Shown here: one piece after another, positions 36,108 through 46,691 of the stretch
Layout: the number at the start of each line of letters is the position of its first letter
How positions within the stretch are numbered: the stretch's first letter is position 1
Source: Plecoglossus altivelis
Taxonomy: Eukaryota; Chordata; Actinopteri; Osmeriformes; Plecoglossidae
DNA: 64,000 bases
Direction of reading: 5' to 3'
Assembly: GCA_036571765.1 (NCBI GenBank)
Contig: BROE01000010.1
Location: 9,240,721-9,304,720, forward strand
Notes under the pieces: generated by a model
What the model was told of the DNA's origin: nothing
Database searches by the model: none
Seen by the model: only the letters and a program-made list of their open reading frames with translations
Translations under genes and position numbers: made by a program

Positions 36108-37412
36108 TCAACACATGTCCACAATACGCTTCATAGAGCTGAACTTCATCATGTTGCTCATGCCCATCTCCCTGAGGTTCCTGTACTCTCCAGGCCTCAG
36201 GTACATCATCCTGCCCCTGTAGTGGGGCTGCTCGTACATCAGCCAGTGGCCGTCCATCACGTTGCAGGACTGGCAGTCAGACATACGGTAACGATCCTGG
36301 ATGGAATCACAATCATCCATCAGCTCGTGCATCTGGCCTCCGAAGTTCTCCCTCTCGAAGAGCTGCATCCTGTACGCTCCTCTGTGCTGTTGGGGAAGAA
36401 TAAGTACAGTCACTGACATGTTTCCATACATGCAAAAATCAACAATATATTTTGATTAATTCAAATCAATAAATGGATGAATAATTGCTTGTAAATGTTG
36501 TGTTCTCGCCGATGTGTTCAATACATTGATTTACTGCATGGCTAGGTCTGGTACGGCTAGATAAACAAATAAATATGCTTTCAAAATACATTCATTTGAG
36601 CTTGTCCTCGACTCGAATTTTCAGCAGTTTTACCCAGTAATGTTTAGAGGAAAAATGTGCATGCATGGAAATGGAAATTTGCACACAGCTTCTTTATGGT
36701 TAAATATGACCGCTTGTCTTACCATGGGGATCATACGACAGGAGAGGATGGCACCAGCCATGCCCGTGCTGTCCATACATTGGAAATCTGAGTATTCGCC
36801 CCTCCTGAGGAACATCTGGTTCCCCATGTAGTTGGGGCGATCGTAGACAATGCAGCATCCACTGTCTACCCTGCAGGAGTTGCAGCGACTCAGGTGCGTG
36901 TTCAGGTCATCGCAGTCGCTGCTGGTGTCGTAGGAACGACCCTGGAAGTTTTTATCCTCGTAGAAGATGATCTGCAGGGAAAAAAGCAACCCCAAGCTAC
37001 CTTAAAGTGTTTTGGGATTCCTTGCAAGCAACTAGTGCCGCTGTGGCAGGGCAGGAATCATTTCAGGAAAACTGATTTGAACTTGAACTTAACTGACAAG
37101 TGACTATTGAGATTATTTTTGATATTGAGCACAAAAAAAAAACGTATCTATTTTTACTTGGTATGTGCATTTTATATATATACATATTTTACTATTTTGG
37201 CAATGCATTGATACACGCCTCAAGTGAAACTGTTCCCTAAAAATATATTTTATTTGCACAGAGATATTTTACATTCCATTGTTGAGACGTACTCTATCAA
37301 GAGGTTACAGCTGTACTTAAATGCTATGTCAGTTATGATCAAATCGAATCAAATAAGACTGTGTTTCTCATGTTATAATACTACATGCATATGCAACCAT
37401 TACCCTGGCCAT
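36108..37412 (-). CDS. crygm: Gamma-M crystallin, copy 5
   Basis: Exons in translation order: 37404-37412 (MAR), 36723-36971 (83 codons), 36108-36386, giving 178 aa. The N-domain opens IIFYEDKNFQGRSYDTSSDC and has CCIVYDRPNYMG. A two-codon insertion falls in the loop near residue 70 (QCMDSTGMAGAILSC), and the usual Asp-Cys-Ile there is changed to Ala-Ile-Leu. One Trp remains (HWLMYEQP). The C-domain exon differs by about two bases over 274 bp from that of the 40 kb copy. Replacement of MGK by MAR in the first exon is unique in the cluster. The start is divergent from the next gene (start 38142), with about 730 bp between. Confidence 0.9.
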
Positions 37413-37470
37413 GTTGTTGCTGTAGATTGTTGATAGCCAAGTGACAGTTTGTTATGCCATCCAGAGCCAC

Positions 37471-37477
37471 TTTTATA
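37471..37477 (-). promoter_or_regulatory. TATA box, gamma-M copy 5
   Basis: TATAAAA on the minus strand, 59 bp before the start codon. Confidence 0.65.
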
Positions 37478-38084
37478 TTGACCTTCATCCTAAGGACACC
37501 TTGTACCCCTTTGTTTGAATCTCCCTGAGTCATCAAGGCCCAAGTTGGCCTGGATTCATTTCCCACGGCACACTTCCATCGCTATTATGGAGCTGCTATT
37601 GTTTAGAAGAATAAAAATACAATCAGAATGCCATTGCATGTTTTTACCTATTGCCATGCTTATACCAAGTCATAGATGTGATCCAAGCTAAATGGAAAGG
37701 AAAATAAAGTTAATTCTGCAGTTAAGTATCATTGTGATGGAAAGAATGAGTTGTTATTTTCAATCTTTGAAAACGGTGTAACTTTTGTGTCACAATAGCT
37801 CCTTGTCAAATGTCCACTCATTGAATTTTTGAAGGAATGCTTCAGTTTGAGTTAAATATCATTGAGTACAGTTTTTGAATTGCATAATATTCCAAAGTAA
37901 CATATTAGTCATTAAAATTGGAAAAAGGTATAGTGGGCTTGCTGGATACAAAGATAACAGATTCTCTACAGTACAAAATGTGCAATACAGTATGCCACCC
38001 TATAGTGCTGCCCTGTGCCACAATATAGAATGATGACTCTTGGGTTTCTGCACAATGCATCCAGAGATGCTATGGCAGTCCATG

Positions 38085-38091
38085 TATAAAA
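38085..38091 (+). promoter_or_regulatory. TATA box, gamma-M copy 6
   Basis: TATAAAA 51 bp before the start codon at 38142. Confidence 0.7.
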
Positions 38092-38141
38092 GGGACAGAG
38101 TACGATAGGGCAACATTGCATCTGGAAATCCCTCCATCAAC

Positions 38142-38979
38142 ATGACCATGGGAAAAGTAAGAGCAATATTTGATCAACTTCTCTATGTTGGAAATAATCG
38201 CTTCAATCTGCAACCACAACAACACACACCAACAACATTATGGCTTTGGAAAATAACATGCAATGCAAACTCATACAAATTAGCGGTTGAGTTCTCATGA
38301 CATGCTTGTCTGCAGATCATCTTCTACGAGGACAAGAACTTCCAGGGTCGGTCCTATGAGACCAGCAGCGACTGCCCTGAGCTGACCTCCTTCCTCAGCC
38401 GCTGCAACTCCTGCAGGGTGGAGAGTGGCTGCTTCATGGTCTACGAGAGGCCCAACTTCATGGGTCACCAGATGCTTGTGAGGAGGGGAGAGTACCCTGA
38501 CAACCAGCGCCTGATGGGCATGAGCATGAGCGACTGCATCAGATCCTGCCGCATGATTCCCATGGTAGGTGACAGAGTGACCAAGCCAAGCAGATTTCGA
38601 CAGCTTGATGTCAGGAACTCTACAGCTGCATCTCAATAGTTATGGAGCCCGGTGCAGATGAGAATGAGGAGAGTCAATTTCGTTTCTTTTCCACCAACAG
38701 CACAGAGGCTCCTTCAGGATGAGAATCTACGAAAGGCCTGACTTTGCAGGCCAGATGCACGAGCTGATGGAGGACTGTGACAACATGATGGATCGTTACC
38801 GTATGTCTGACTGCCAGTCCTGCAACGTGATGGACGGCCACTGGCTGATGTACGAGCAGCCCCACTACAGGGGCAGGATGATGTACCTGAGGCCTGGAGA
38901 GTACAGGAACCTCAGGGAGATGGGCATGAGCAACATGATGAGGTTCAGCTCTATGAGGCGTATCATGGATTCCTGTTAA
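38142..38979 (+). CDS. crygm: Gamma-M crystallin, copy 6
   Basis: Exons: 38142-38156 (MTMGK), 38316-38564 (83 codons), 38701-38979, giving 180 aa. The N-domain shares ETSSDCPELTSFLSRC with copies 3 and 7 and has a two-codon MS insertion (LMGMSMSDC) in the same loop that varies in other copies. The C-domain ends MRFSSMRRIMDSC. One Trp (HWLMYEQP). It is divergent from copy 5 and convergent with copy 7. The first donor is AAA/GTAAGA. Confidence 0.92.
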
Positions 38980-38997
38980 TCGCCAGTGTTGAAAGTC

Positions 38998-39003
38998 AAT
39001 AAA
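38998..39003 (+). terminator. Polyadenylation signal (gamma-M copy 6)
   Basis: AATAAA 19 bp after the stop. Confidence 0.75.
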
Positions 39004-39009
39004 GATTTT

Positions 39010-40080
39010 TCTCTTGGAAACCTTTTGATTACTCTCATCTCTTTACATGACAGTACTGCATCTATAATATGCTTTAAATGTATGAAAGGATGTGGTAACA
39101 TGATGAGAACGGATACTGACAACTGAAAATGATTAGGAAACTAAAGGATTTACGCAAGCATTATTTTAGTTGAAAAAGAGGCAACTACAGTCAAAAATCA
39201 ATACGATCAAATAAATACAGCCCAACTCACCTGCAGTGCACATGCATCACATTTGACCCCAAGATGGTTTATTCTAATGGTGTTCTACAAGTATGACAAT
39301 GTAGCCAGAGCCAGTTCTTAATAAGTGGGTGTCAAATATGTTGCTTCGGGAACAACTCATCAACATTTACTGTACAATGTACTGTCAAATGCAGTAATAA
39401 TTAATGAATACATGTTTGTTTTCAAATATCTTATAAGAGCAATGAATTGGATGATTTGACTGCAAGTCAAAAGGTTGTTTGTTGAAATTCAATAGAATTG
39501 AAGATGTCTTATTGAAATAGAAGCGTCTACAATATATTTACAAAGACGGAAAATTTAATATTTTAATTCGCAATGCATTCCACAGAATTTTGGTCAATCA
39601 ATATCAATGGTGGAAACTTATTTTTATGTTGACTCTGACGTGAATAAAACATGCATACAAATCCACTACTTTGTGGAGAATTGAAATTCGTTAAAGTTCT
39701 GGAGTTTTAAATTGTTGAGCACAGAGGCTCAACCCAAGACATCTGAACTGAGATGGTTAAAATAGTCTTAACATATCAAGTTTGGTAAAAACCTAAAGCT
39801 GAATTCTCCTCACAAGATAAATCTGAGTTTGCTTAGTGTTCACTGACAGCTTTTGAATAAAAGTAAAAAAATAAATAAATTGTATAAGTTTGAAAGAAAT
39901 ACGTTTGCAATTCACTTGTGACAAGGTCAAAATTATGAGTTAATGTTGTATTTATTTGAGGAATTTTTCAAAATGACCACTGTGGAATGCAGTTTGGAGT
40001 CAATTAAGTCATATTGCATTCCATTTCATTAGACACTAAATGTATATAAGGCATGACAAAACACATGAATAAGTATCAAT
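39010..40080. other. Convergent spacer
   Basis: AT-rich, no coding signal. Confidence 0.5.
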
Positions 40081-40084
40081 GATT

Positions 40085-40090
40085 TTTATT
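40085..40090 (-). terminator. Polyadenylation signal (gamma-M copy 7)
   Basis: AATAAA on the minus strand, about 60 bp beyond the stop. Confidence 0.65.
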
Positions 40091-40150
40091 TTGTGAGCAT
40101 TATTCAAATGCAGCCAAACTCTTGATGCCTGACAATTAGTGTTACGGAAA

Positions 40151-41186
40151 TCAATGGCGTTGACCCTCGCAGGTATCCACAATACGCCTCATAGAGCTGA
40201 ACCTCATCATGTTGCTCATGCCCATCTCCCTGAGGTTCCTGTACTCTCCAGGCCTCAGGTACATCATCCTGCCCCTGTAGTGGGGCTGCTCGTACATCAG
40301 CCAGTGGCCGTCCATCACGTTGCAGGACTGGCAGTCAGACATACGGTAACGATCCTGGATGGAATCACAATCATCCATCAGCTCGTGCATCTGGCCTCCG
40401 AAGTTCTCCCTCTCGAAGAGCTGCATCCTGTACGCTCCTCTGTGCTGTTGGGTGCAACAAATTTCCCATTATGCAAAGTCTATCATTATGATGTGCCAGT
40501 ACAACCTGAAATCACCTTTTTGACCATATGATGCTTAAGTATCATATGTAAAGTTGTAGTTTCATTGTCTTGTCTGTTCTCTATTATTTTCCAGAAAGGA
40601 CTACAATATCATAGAAAAACAGCTCACTTGGGGGATTATGCGACTGGAGCGAATGGAATCAATCAGGCCCATACGCTGGCAGTCAGAGTACTCCCCTCTC
40701 CTCACAAAGTACTGGTTTCCCATGAAGTTGGAGCGGTCGTAGACCATGAAGCAGCCACTCTCCACCCTGCAGGAGTTGCAGCGGCTGAGGAAGGAGGTCA
40801 GCTCAGGGCAGTCGCTGCTGGTCTCATAGGAACGACCCTGGAAGTTCCTGTCCTCGAAGAAGATGATCTGGAATAAACACAGAATCCACCCCAAAGCACA
40901 TTTAGAAATCTTAAAGCATGGAAAAAGTTACAGAAAATAGAATGTTTAATCGCCCCAACTTTCCTACTGAGGTCAGAACCAGACTGATCAGGGCACTATT
41001 TAGACTTACACAGACAAATCAAACTTAAGTGATAGCATTAGTTCTTTGAGAAAATTACAAGCATACATTTTTTTACAAGTGAAGGTAAAAGGTGAGGTTT
41101 TTTACAAGCTAATTTGATGCTTTGTGAAATAGTCAGTCGCAAACTCTATAGAACCACATAAAAAGGATAAACGGTACCTTGCCCAT
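40151..41186 (-). CDS. crygm: Gamma-M crystallin, copy 7 (atypical, mosaic)
   Basis: Exons in translation order: 41178-41186 (MGK), 40628-40867 (80 codons), 40151-40444, giving about 180 aa. The first two thirds of the N-domain match copy 3 almost base for base, but its end has diverged: CQRMGLIDSIRSSRIIPQ where copy 3 has YQRMGMSDCIRSCRMIPM, so two conserved cysteines are lost. The C-domain is near-identical to copy 5. The usual stop after IVDSC is missing and the frame continues for EGQRH before TGA. Splice sites and a TATA box (41237-41243) are intact, so it may be expressed, but relaxed constraint or early decay is possible. Confidence 0.82.
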
Positions 41187-41236
41187 GTTTGATGTTGCTC
41201 TGGGATTGTGTCCAATAGGTCATGGTTCACTCTAGC

Positions 41237-41243
41237 TTTTATA
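41237..41243 (-). promoter_or_regulatory. TATA box, gamma-M copy 7
   Basis: TATAAAA on the minus strand, 51 bp before the start codon. Confidence 0.65.
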
Positions 41244-41249
41244 CTTTAT

Positions 41250-42780
41250 TGGCTTTGAAATGTCTTTTTGTTATTTAAATTTCTGAACCTGATGAATAAG
41301 CAGGATGCTTCTTGCTGTCAATTTTTTTTTTGCTGCAGTTTTCCATCAGCTGCCAAAACAGCCAGTCAGTTCATCCACAAGACTATCTTCCATACATTTC
41401 CATTTTGATCTTCTTGATGAAAACGTTTATCACATTCTAAACTGCATTTAACTGCAACACCTAGTACTTTTTTAATACTTTAAGAACACCTCCCCCAATA
41501 CAGCCACACTCAACCACCAATGATCAATTAGATGCAAATTACTAATTGATGAATGAAGTGCTTTTAATTTGTCATGACTAAAGTCATTAGTAATAATGTT
41601 TTGAGACAAAAGTATATGAGAAACGTCACTTCTATTCAATTAAACGTTAAGTAGTTCGGATACATTTCACCACAAAAAATAAATAGTTAACAGTCATGGG
41701 AACAGGGTCAGGGTCATGAGGTCATGTTTAAGCTGACAGTGACTCAGCTACTAGGACTGAGAGACAATAGGGAGAAGGAGAGCCAATACATTAGCAACCA
41801 AACAAAACTTCAACACATCAATGGTTAATTCATAACTAATCGTGAATTGATTAATGTTAACAGATTGCTTTCCACATGCTTTTTGATGCAAGTTAACTTT
41901 GTACTGTAAAAATACACTTTTGGATGTTGTAGTGTCGAGGTCATTGCAAAACATTATTGCTTTTGGGGAATGTGTCTAGGTACATCTCTGTACTGAATGT
42001 AGCTCTTTATTTAAGCAATAGATTCTGTGACACCTTCAACTCCAGATTGGCGAATAAAATGAACTTGAAATAAAGTTGGACATAAAATGTTCAATATTAT
42101 GTGGTTATCATCATTCCAGTATACAAAGTTAAATAAACACATGTAATGTATAGTATGTTGTAAAAAGGACACTTCAACATAAAACATGCATTTACAAACT
42201 TTCCTGCTGCAGGACAGCTAATGAGAAATGAGTCAATCTGAGTGACAGATTATATACTCATTCCACATGTCATGATATGTCATTGAAAGTAACAAATGCA
42301 CTGCAGGATTTATGTCTGCAGGCCATTATAACATTCCCTGCACTGTTCCAGCAGTTCTGATTCAGAGTCATAACATTGGAACAATGAGAAATCAAACCAG
42401 ACAAAAACACTTTGCTGACATCCAATGAAACATGTCATTCTCGAACGTCTTCCACTCTCTATACATTTGGTTAAATAGATATAGATAGATAAATATGGTT
42501 ATGGTGCTGTAGTAAAGGAAAGAAGCTATATCGGCATTCAAATGGGAAAGGTACAGAAAAGCTATGCTGGAGGTTGTCAACTCTGGGTAGTTGTAAATTA
42601 TTAAAAAAACGAATAGTGTATGTGCCTGATGGTTGCAAAATAATCGTATTTGAACGGTGGCAATTTGAATCTTTCAAAGATGTTCAATGAGCGAAACAAA
42701 CTCACAAACAAAAATAACCATAAACAACGGACTCTGTGTGCTCAATTTAGGTTTTTGCAAGTTGTTTTCTACAGCTGAAC
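41250..42780. other. Intergenic spacer
   Basis: AT-rich, no supported gene. A short GATAGATA run lies near 42,476-42,492. Confidence 0.5.
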
Positions 42781-42806
42781 TTGTTTCTCTTCTCCCTATT
42801 CCTCGG

Positions 42807-43445
42807 CTCACATTTCTTGAGGAGAAGCGTGTCCATGACCGCTGTTATGACTGCACCAGTGACTGTGTGGACCTGCACTTCTATTGCAGCTACGGCAGCT
42901 CTATCGAGGTGGAGAATGGCAGCTGGGTGCTATATGAGCAATTCAACTAGAAGGGTAACCAGTATACCATGAGCCCTGGGGAATACCCAGAGTACCATCT
43001 CTAGATAGGCTTCCATGAAAGCATTTAGTCTTGCTGCAAGGTAAACAAATGTGAGTAACTTGCCAACCCTAAGCATGTATGGCTTGGTACCACTATCACA
43101 TTCAAATATTTGAGGCAAGTATCTAAATATAAGGGTCTTCTTGTGCCAAAGGTCTAAGGTCTAAGCTAATTTATGGAAGCTAAGGACATATGAAAGACCT
43201 GACGTTTGCAGGCACATGGTAGAAGGGCGGTGGACTGTGGTTCTGTTTACGAGGCCCTCACGTTCCAGGAGGTCTACTCCAGCGCTGTGACTCATGGCGC
43301 CTGGGGCTTCTACGAGCTTCCCCATTACAGAGGGGCGCCAGTACCTCCTGGAATGGGGAGAATTCTGCCAGCACTGCCTGGGGAGGAGCCTCACCTGGAG
43401 TGGGCTCCTTCCACAAGATCACAAGAGTTTCACACGAGTCACGTG
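42807..43445 (+). pseudogene. Gamma-crystallin pseudogene
   Basis: Remnants of both domain exons are visible. The N-domain remnant (about 42807-43040) reads LTFLEEK, then DCTSDCVDLHFYC and SWVLYEQFN, but has in-frame TAG codons at 42948, 43002 and 43026. The upstream pyrimidine tract is intact, yet the expected acceptor AG reads GG at 42805-42806. The donor AAG/GTAAAC at 43041 survives. The C-domain remnant (about 43173-43440) keeps YERPD, DCGSVYE and AWGFYELPHYRG but needs at least one frameshift to continue (QYLLEWGE). The retained Trp sites point to a gamma-S-like ancestor. No first exon or convincing TATA was found. Confidence 0.85.
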
Positions 43446-43449
43446 AACT

Positions 43450-44410
43450 GAGAAAAGTCGAAGCATCCATAAAGGGTGTGAAGTCAGTCAGTCACTTTTC
43501 CAAGACTCCTCATATCTGATGAATCATCAGTTAACATGTATGTTGATAGATGGCTCCTAACATGTAGAATTTCATCCAGAGTAATTGGTACATATATCTA
43601 CGGGAATGGAAATTTAGAAAGCGTATTTGTCGAGGGCCAATTTCTGCTGACGACTCTTAACCATGCAGAGAGTTACTTGCATACTAAAATGGTCTATAAT
43701 ATTATTAATGCCACATGTACATCACAGATTCCTGGTGTATGCTATGTCTTGTATACGTTTTTAGCAACGGCAGCAATATATCAGTCATCAGTATACCTAT
43801 ATCAGTTAGATACTGCGCTAAGTCATGTTAATCAACACAGTAAATCTTAAGACTAGGATGTGACACATCTAAAATGCCCCATATTCTTGTTTTTCACATA
43901 CAGATGCAATTGTGTGCTAATTGCTGTGATGATTGTAATAGCAAAATAAACAATCACTGTAATTGTTTATCGCTATTGTACTTCGACTGTCAAGAGTTGT
44001 GCTTTTGAGTACACAGCTAAACTGTTCTTAAGATCAGCCTCCTTCTGTGACTGTCCTGCTATGCCCGAAAACAAGATCACGTCTAAAAAAAAGAGTTTGA
44101 CTACAATGCATAGTACGAAACATGATCACTGTCGATTGATGTCTTTGAGACTTTACTACACAACGTGAGAAAGTGGGTTCAGACCCAACATATTTCAAAT
44201 CCAATAAATGTCCTCTAGTGCCCTGGTGTTGGTCAGCAAGCTATACGGCAACCAGTGAGCAGCGATGCTTTGAACCTTTCATAAGCCTTTGTTGGGGGAT
44301 CAGGGATTCAGTGCAATAAAACAATGTGATGAGCCTGGATGAATATTTGAATTGCTGATTTAATTATTTAATTCAAACTGTGTGCACCATGTGCTTGCTT
44401 TTATTGTTCT
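43450..44410. other. Spacer between pseudogene and gamma-S-like gene
   Basis: No coding signal; several AT-rich stretches. Confidence 0.5.
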
Positions 44411-44417
44411 TGGTCTG

Positions 44418-44424
44418 TATAAAT
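44418..44424 (+). promoter_or_regulatory. TATA box, gamma-S-like gene at 44.5 kb
   Basis: TATAAAT 79 bp before the start codon at 44503. Confidence 0.6.
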
Positions 44425-44502
44425 AGAATATTGGTGCAGCCTAGTTTAACGTTAGGTAGTTGTGTAGGGTAGTATATTTTCTGACCGCTACTGACAGTCA
44501 CC

Positions 44503-45389
44503 ATGGAGAAGGTAAGCTCTGGAGAAACGGATGAAAAGATCGATTGTGTGAAACTTGAATACATGCCACGAAGAATGATGAGTTTGCCGTTCCAGATCAT
44601 CTTCTACGAGGACAGGAACTTCCAGGGACGCTTCCACGAGTGCAGCGGCGACTCCAGCGACCTGCACACTTACTTCAGCCGCTGCAACTCCATCCGGGTG
44701 GAGGGTGGATTCTGGGTGGTCTACGAAAGACCTAACTACATAGGCTACCAGTATGTCCTGACCCCTGGAGAGTACCCTGACTACCAGCGCTGGATGGGAT
44801 TCAACGACACAGTCAGGTCTTGCCGTATGATCCGAAATGTGAGTACCGAGGACGCGACGCATGATACGAACACACACGCTTGTGAGACGTCATACTTGAC
44901 ACGTCAGTGCATTCTTAGCGCTAATTACGAGTTTTTATAAACACACACATGACTTTGCAGAATGGTGTTGCCCTGTAAAACCATTTTGTTTGTTAGAGAC
45001 AGAGGTTCCACCCAGGAACGTTGTTTACCTTAAACGAGACCAAGACTGTTTTAGTTCTGCCTTTAATGCATGAAATGTAACTCATTGCTAGTTTGCTTCT
45101 GTCTGTGTTACTTTAGGTGGGAAATGTCTGGAGAATGAAAGTGTGGGAGAGGCCGAACTTTGAGGGCCAGAACCTTGAACTGACAGACAACATGCCGCTG
45201 TTCAACGAGCGCTGGCACAATCGGGAAGTCAACTCCTGCAAGGTGTTTGAGGGCGCCTGGGTCTTCTACGAGCACCCCAACTACAGGGGGCGCCAGTGGC
45301 TGCTGGAGAAGGGAGAGTACAGACGCTACACTGAGTGGGGAGGCATGCAGGGGAACGTGGGCTCCATCCGCCATGTCAAGGACTTCTAG
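44503..45389 (+). CDS. Tryptophan-rich gamma-S-like crystallin
   Basis: Exons: 44503-44511 (MEK), 44596-44838 (81 codons), 45117-45389, giving 174 aa. The N-domain reads IIFYEDRNFQGRFHEC, RCNSIRVEGGFWVVYERPN and GEYPDYQRWMGFND, close to CRYGS. The C-domain carries extra tryptophans (NVWRMKVWERP, ERWHNRE, AWVFYEHP, RQWLLEK, TEWGG), for eight in total against one or two in most gamma-M copies. It could be a gamma-S or a gamma-MX-type gene; I leave the symbol open. The first intron is only 84 bp, a multiple of three with no in-frame stop, so an unspliced message would encode a 28-residue insertion after MEK. Confidence 0.88.
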
Positions 45390-45421
45390 ACGCATCACTA
45401 CTGGCTGCTGTCACATGACAA

Positions 45422-45427
45422 AATAAA
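45422..45427 (+). terminator. Polyadenylation signal (44.5 kb gene)
   Basis: AATAAA 32 bp after the stop. Confidence 0.75.
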
Positions 45428-46625
45428 GATGCTTTCAAACGATATCCCACTTTTGTTCTATATCATTTTCTCTAAAACATATTTAGATGTAGAATATCTC
45501 ATGAATATGCGTCAAATAGTCATACTTACCGTCGAAGTAAACAGAACTGGTAGAGCTTGCTGTAATGAATGTTATTGCGAGGTGATAGATGCAAGTCCTA
45601 GCCAGAGTGCAGTACCTTGTGTGCCAGTGCAGGATGGGCTATAGTAACACCATTACGTCCTGCCAGCTGATCAGACCTGCAAGTACAGAACACTCAGGTG
45701 AAAGGTGCACCTCTCTGAGAAAACTCCTGCTGGAGATTTGCAACTGTGGGCCATCAGATATCAGACCAGCCCATTCGAACCCATCCATGGTTTGCCGAAT
45801 CAAAGCATGAAACTGAGTTTGTGATTGTGAATGCAACTGTGCCATTTCCCAAAGCCACTGTGATATGGCGTCATGGTAGACATAATATACAGTATCACTG
45901 TTTGTCTTTGGTCACAAAGCTACCCGATGATTCTCAACATCAAAGGGGGGAGGGGCAAGGGGAAGGGGGCCGATGTTTGATAGAGGTGGGGTGTGGCTGA
46001 GGGATGGGCAGCATGCAGCTGGTGGTCAATGGGCACAGTCAAAGCCCCTGAACAATGGCCATGTAAACCCCAGTGATGATTCAGGGGGAATTTGCCAATA
46101 AGGATCCACAGCATGCCAGTGGGTATTGTGCTGAGGTGGCAGCCTGTGCCAGGGAAGGCTGCAATAACACAGCGCTTTATCAAAGAGGATCAGCTGGACA
46201 ACATGTCCAAATCTAGCATGCCATGACCTGACGTGCCCTGACATTACCCAGCCTGCACCAGGCCAGTGGCTTAGCATATGCAATGCAGATCACAACATAG
46301 CACCATGAGGATCCACTCTGTCAAAACACCTTTGCACATTGCCAGAAATTGTATGAAAAAAAAGTATTGAGAAGAACTGGTTTAGAAAACGTTCCGATTG
46401 GTTTGATCTCATTCTAATATCCTCCTGTGTTTGCCAGATTCCCTCACCTCAATACCTGTACCATTCAGTAGAGGGCACATGACAAGTTGGCAAGTAAATG
46501 TTCCCATATTCAGAGCTGCACATGTATAGAGTTATCAGCAGAGGGCAGTATTCAACAGGGTGTCGTCAAATCTAAAAGGCCATGTGGCAGTCAGTGTGAG
46601 GGTAAGGAAAGGTTGTAGACCTTCA

Positions 46626-46662
<37 letters not shown>

Positions 46663-46691
46663 ATGCACATGCGCACACAAACACACACAAA
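46626..46691. repeat. Compound (TC)n(AC)n microsatellite
   Basis: A CT run passes directly into CA repeats with CATG and CAAA interruptions. Confidence 0.9.

Larger units (their letters stand above)
37413..38141. promoter_or_regulatory. Shared upstream region of divergent gamma-M genes
   Basis: The only head-to-head gamma-M pair in the cluster is separated by about 730 bp, with a TATA box at each end (37471-37477 minus, 38085-38091 plus). A common lens enhancer between them is plausible by inference. Confidence 0.45.
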
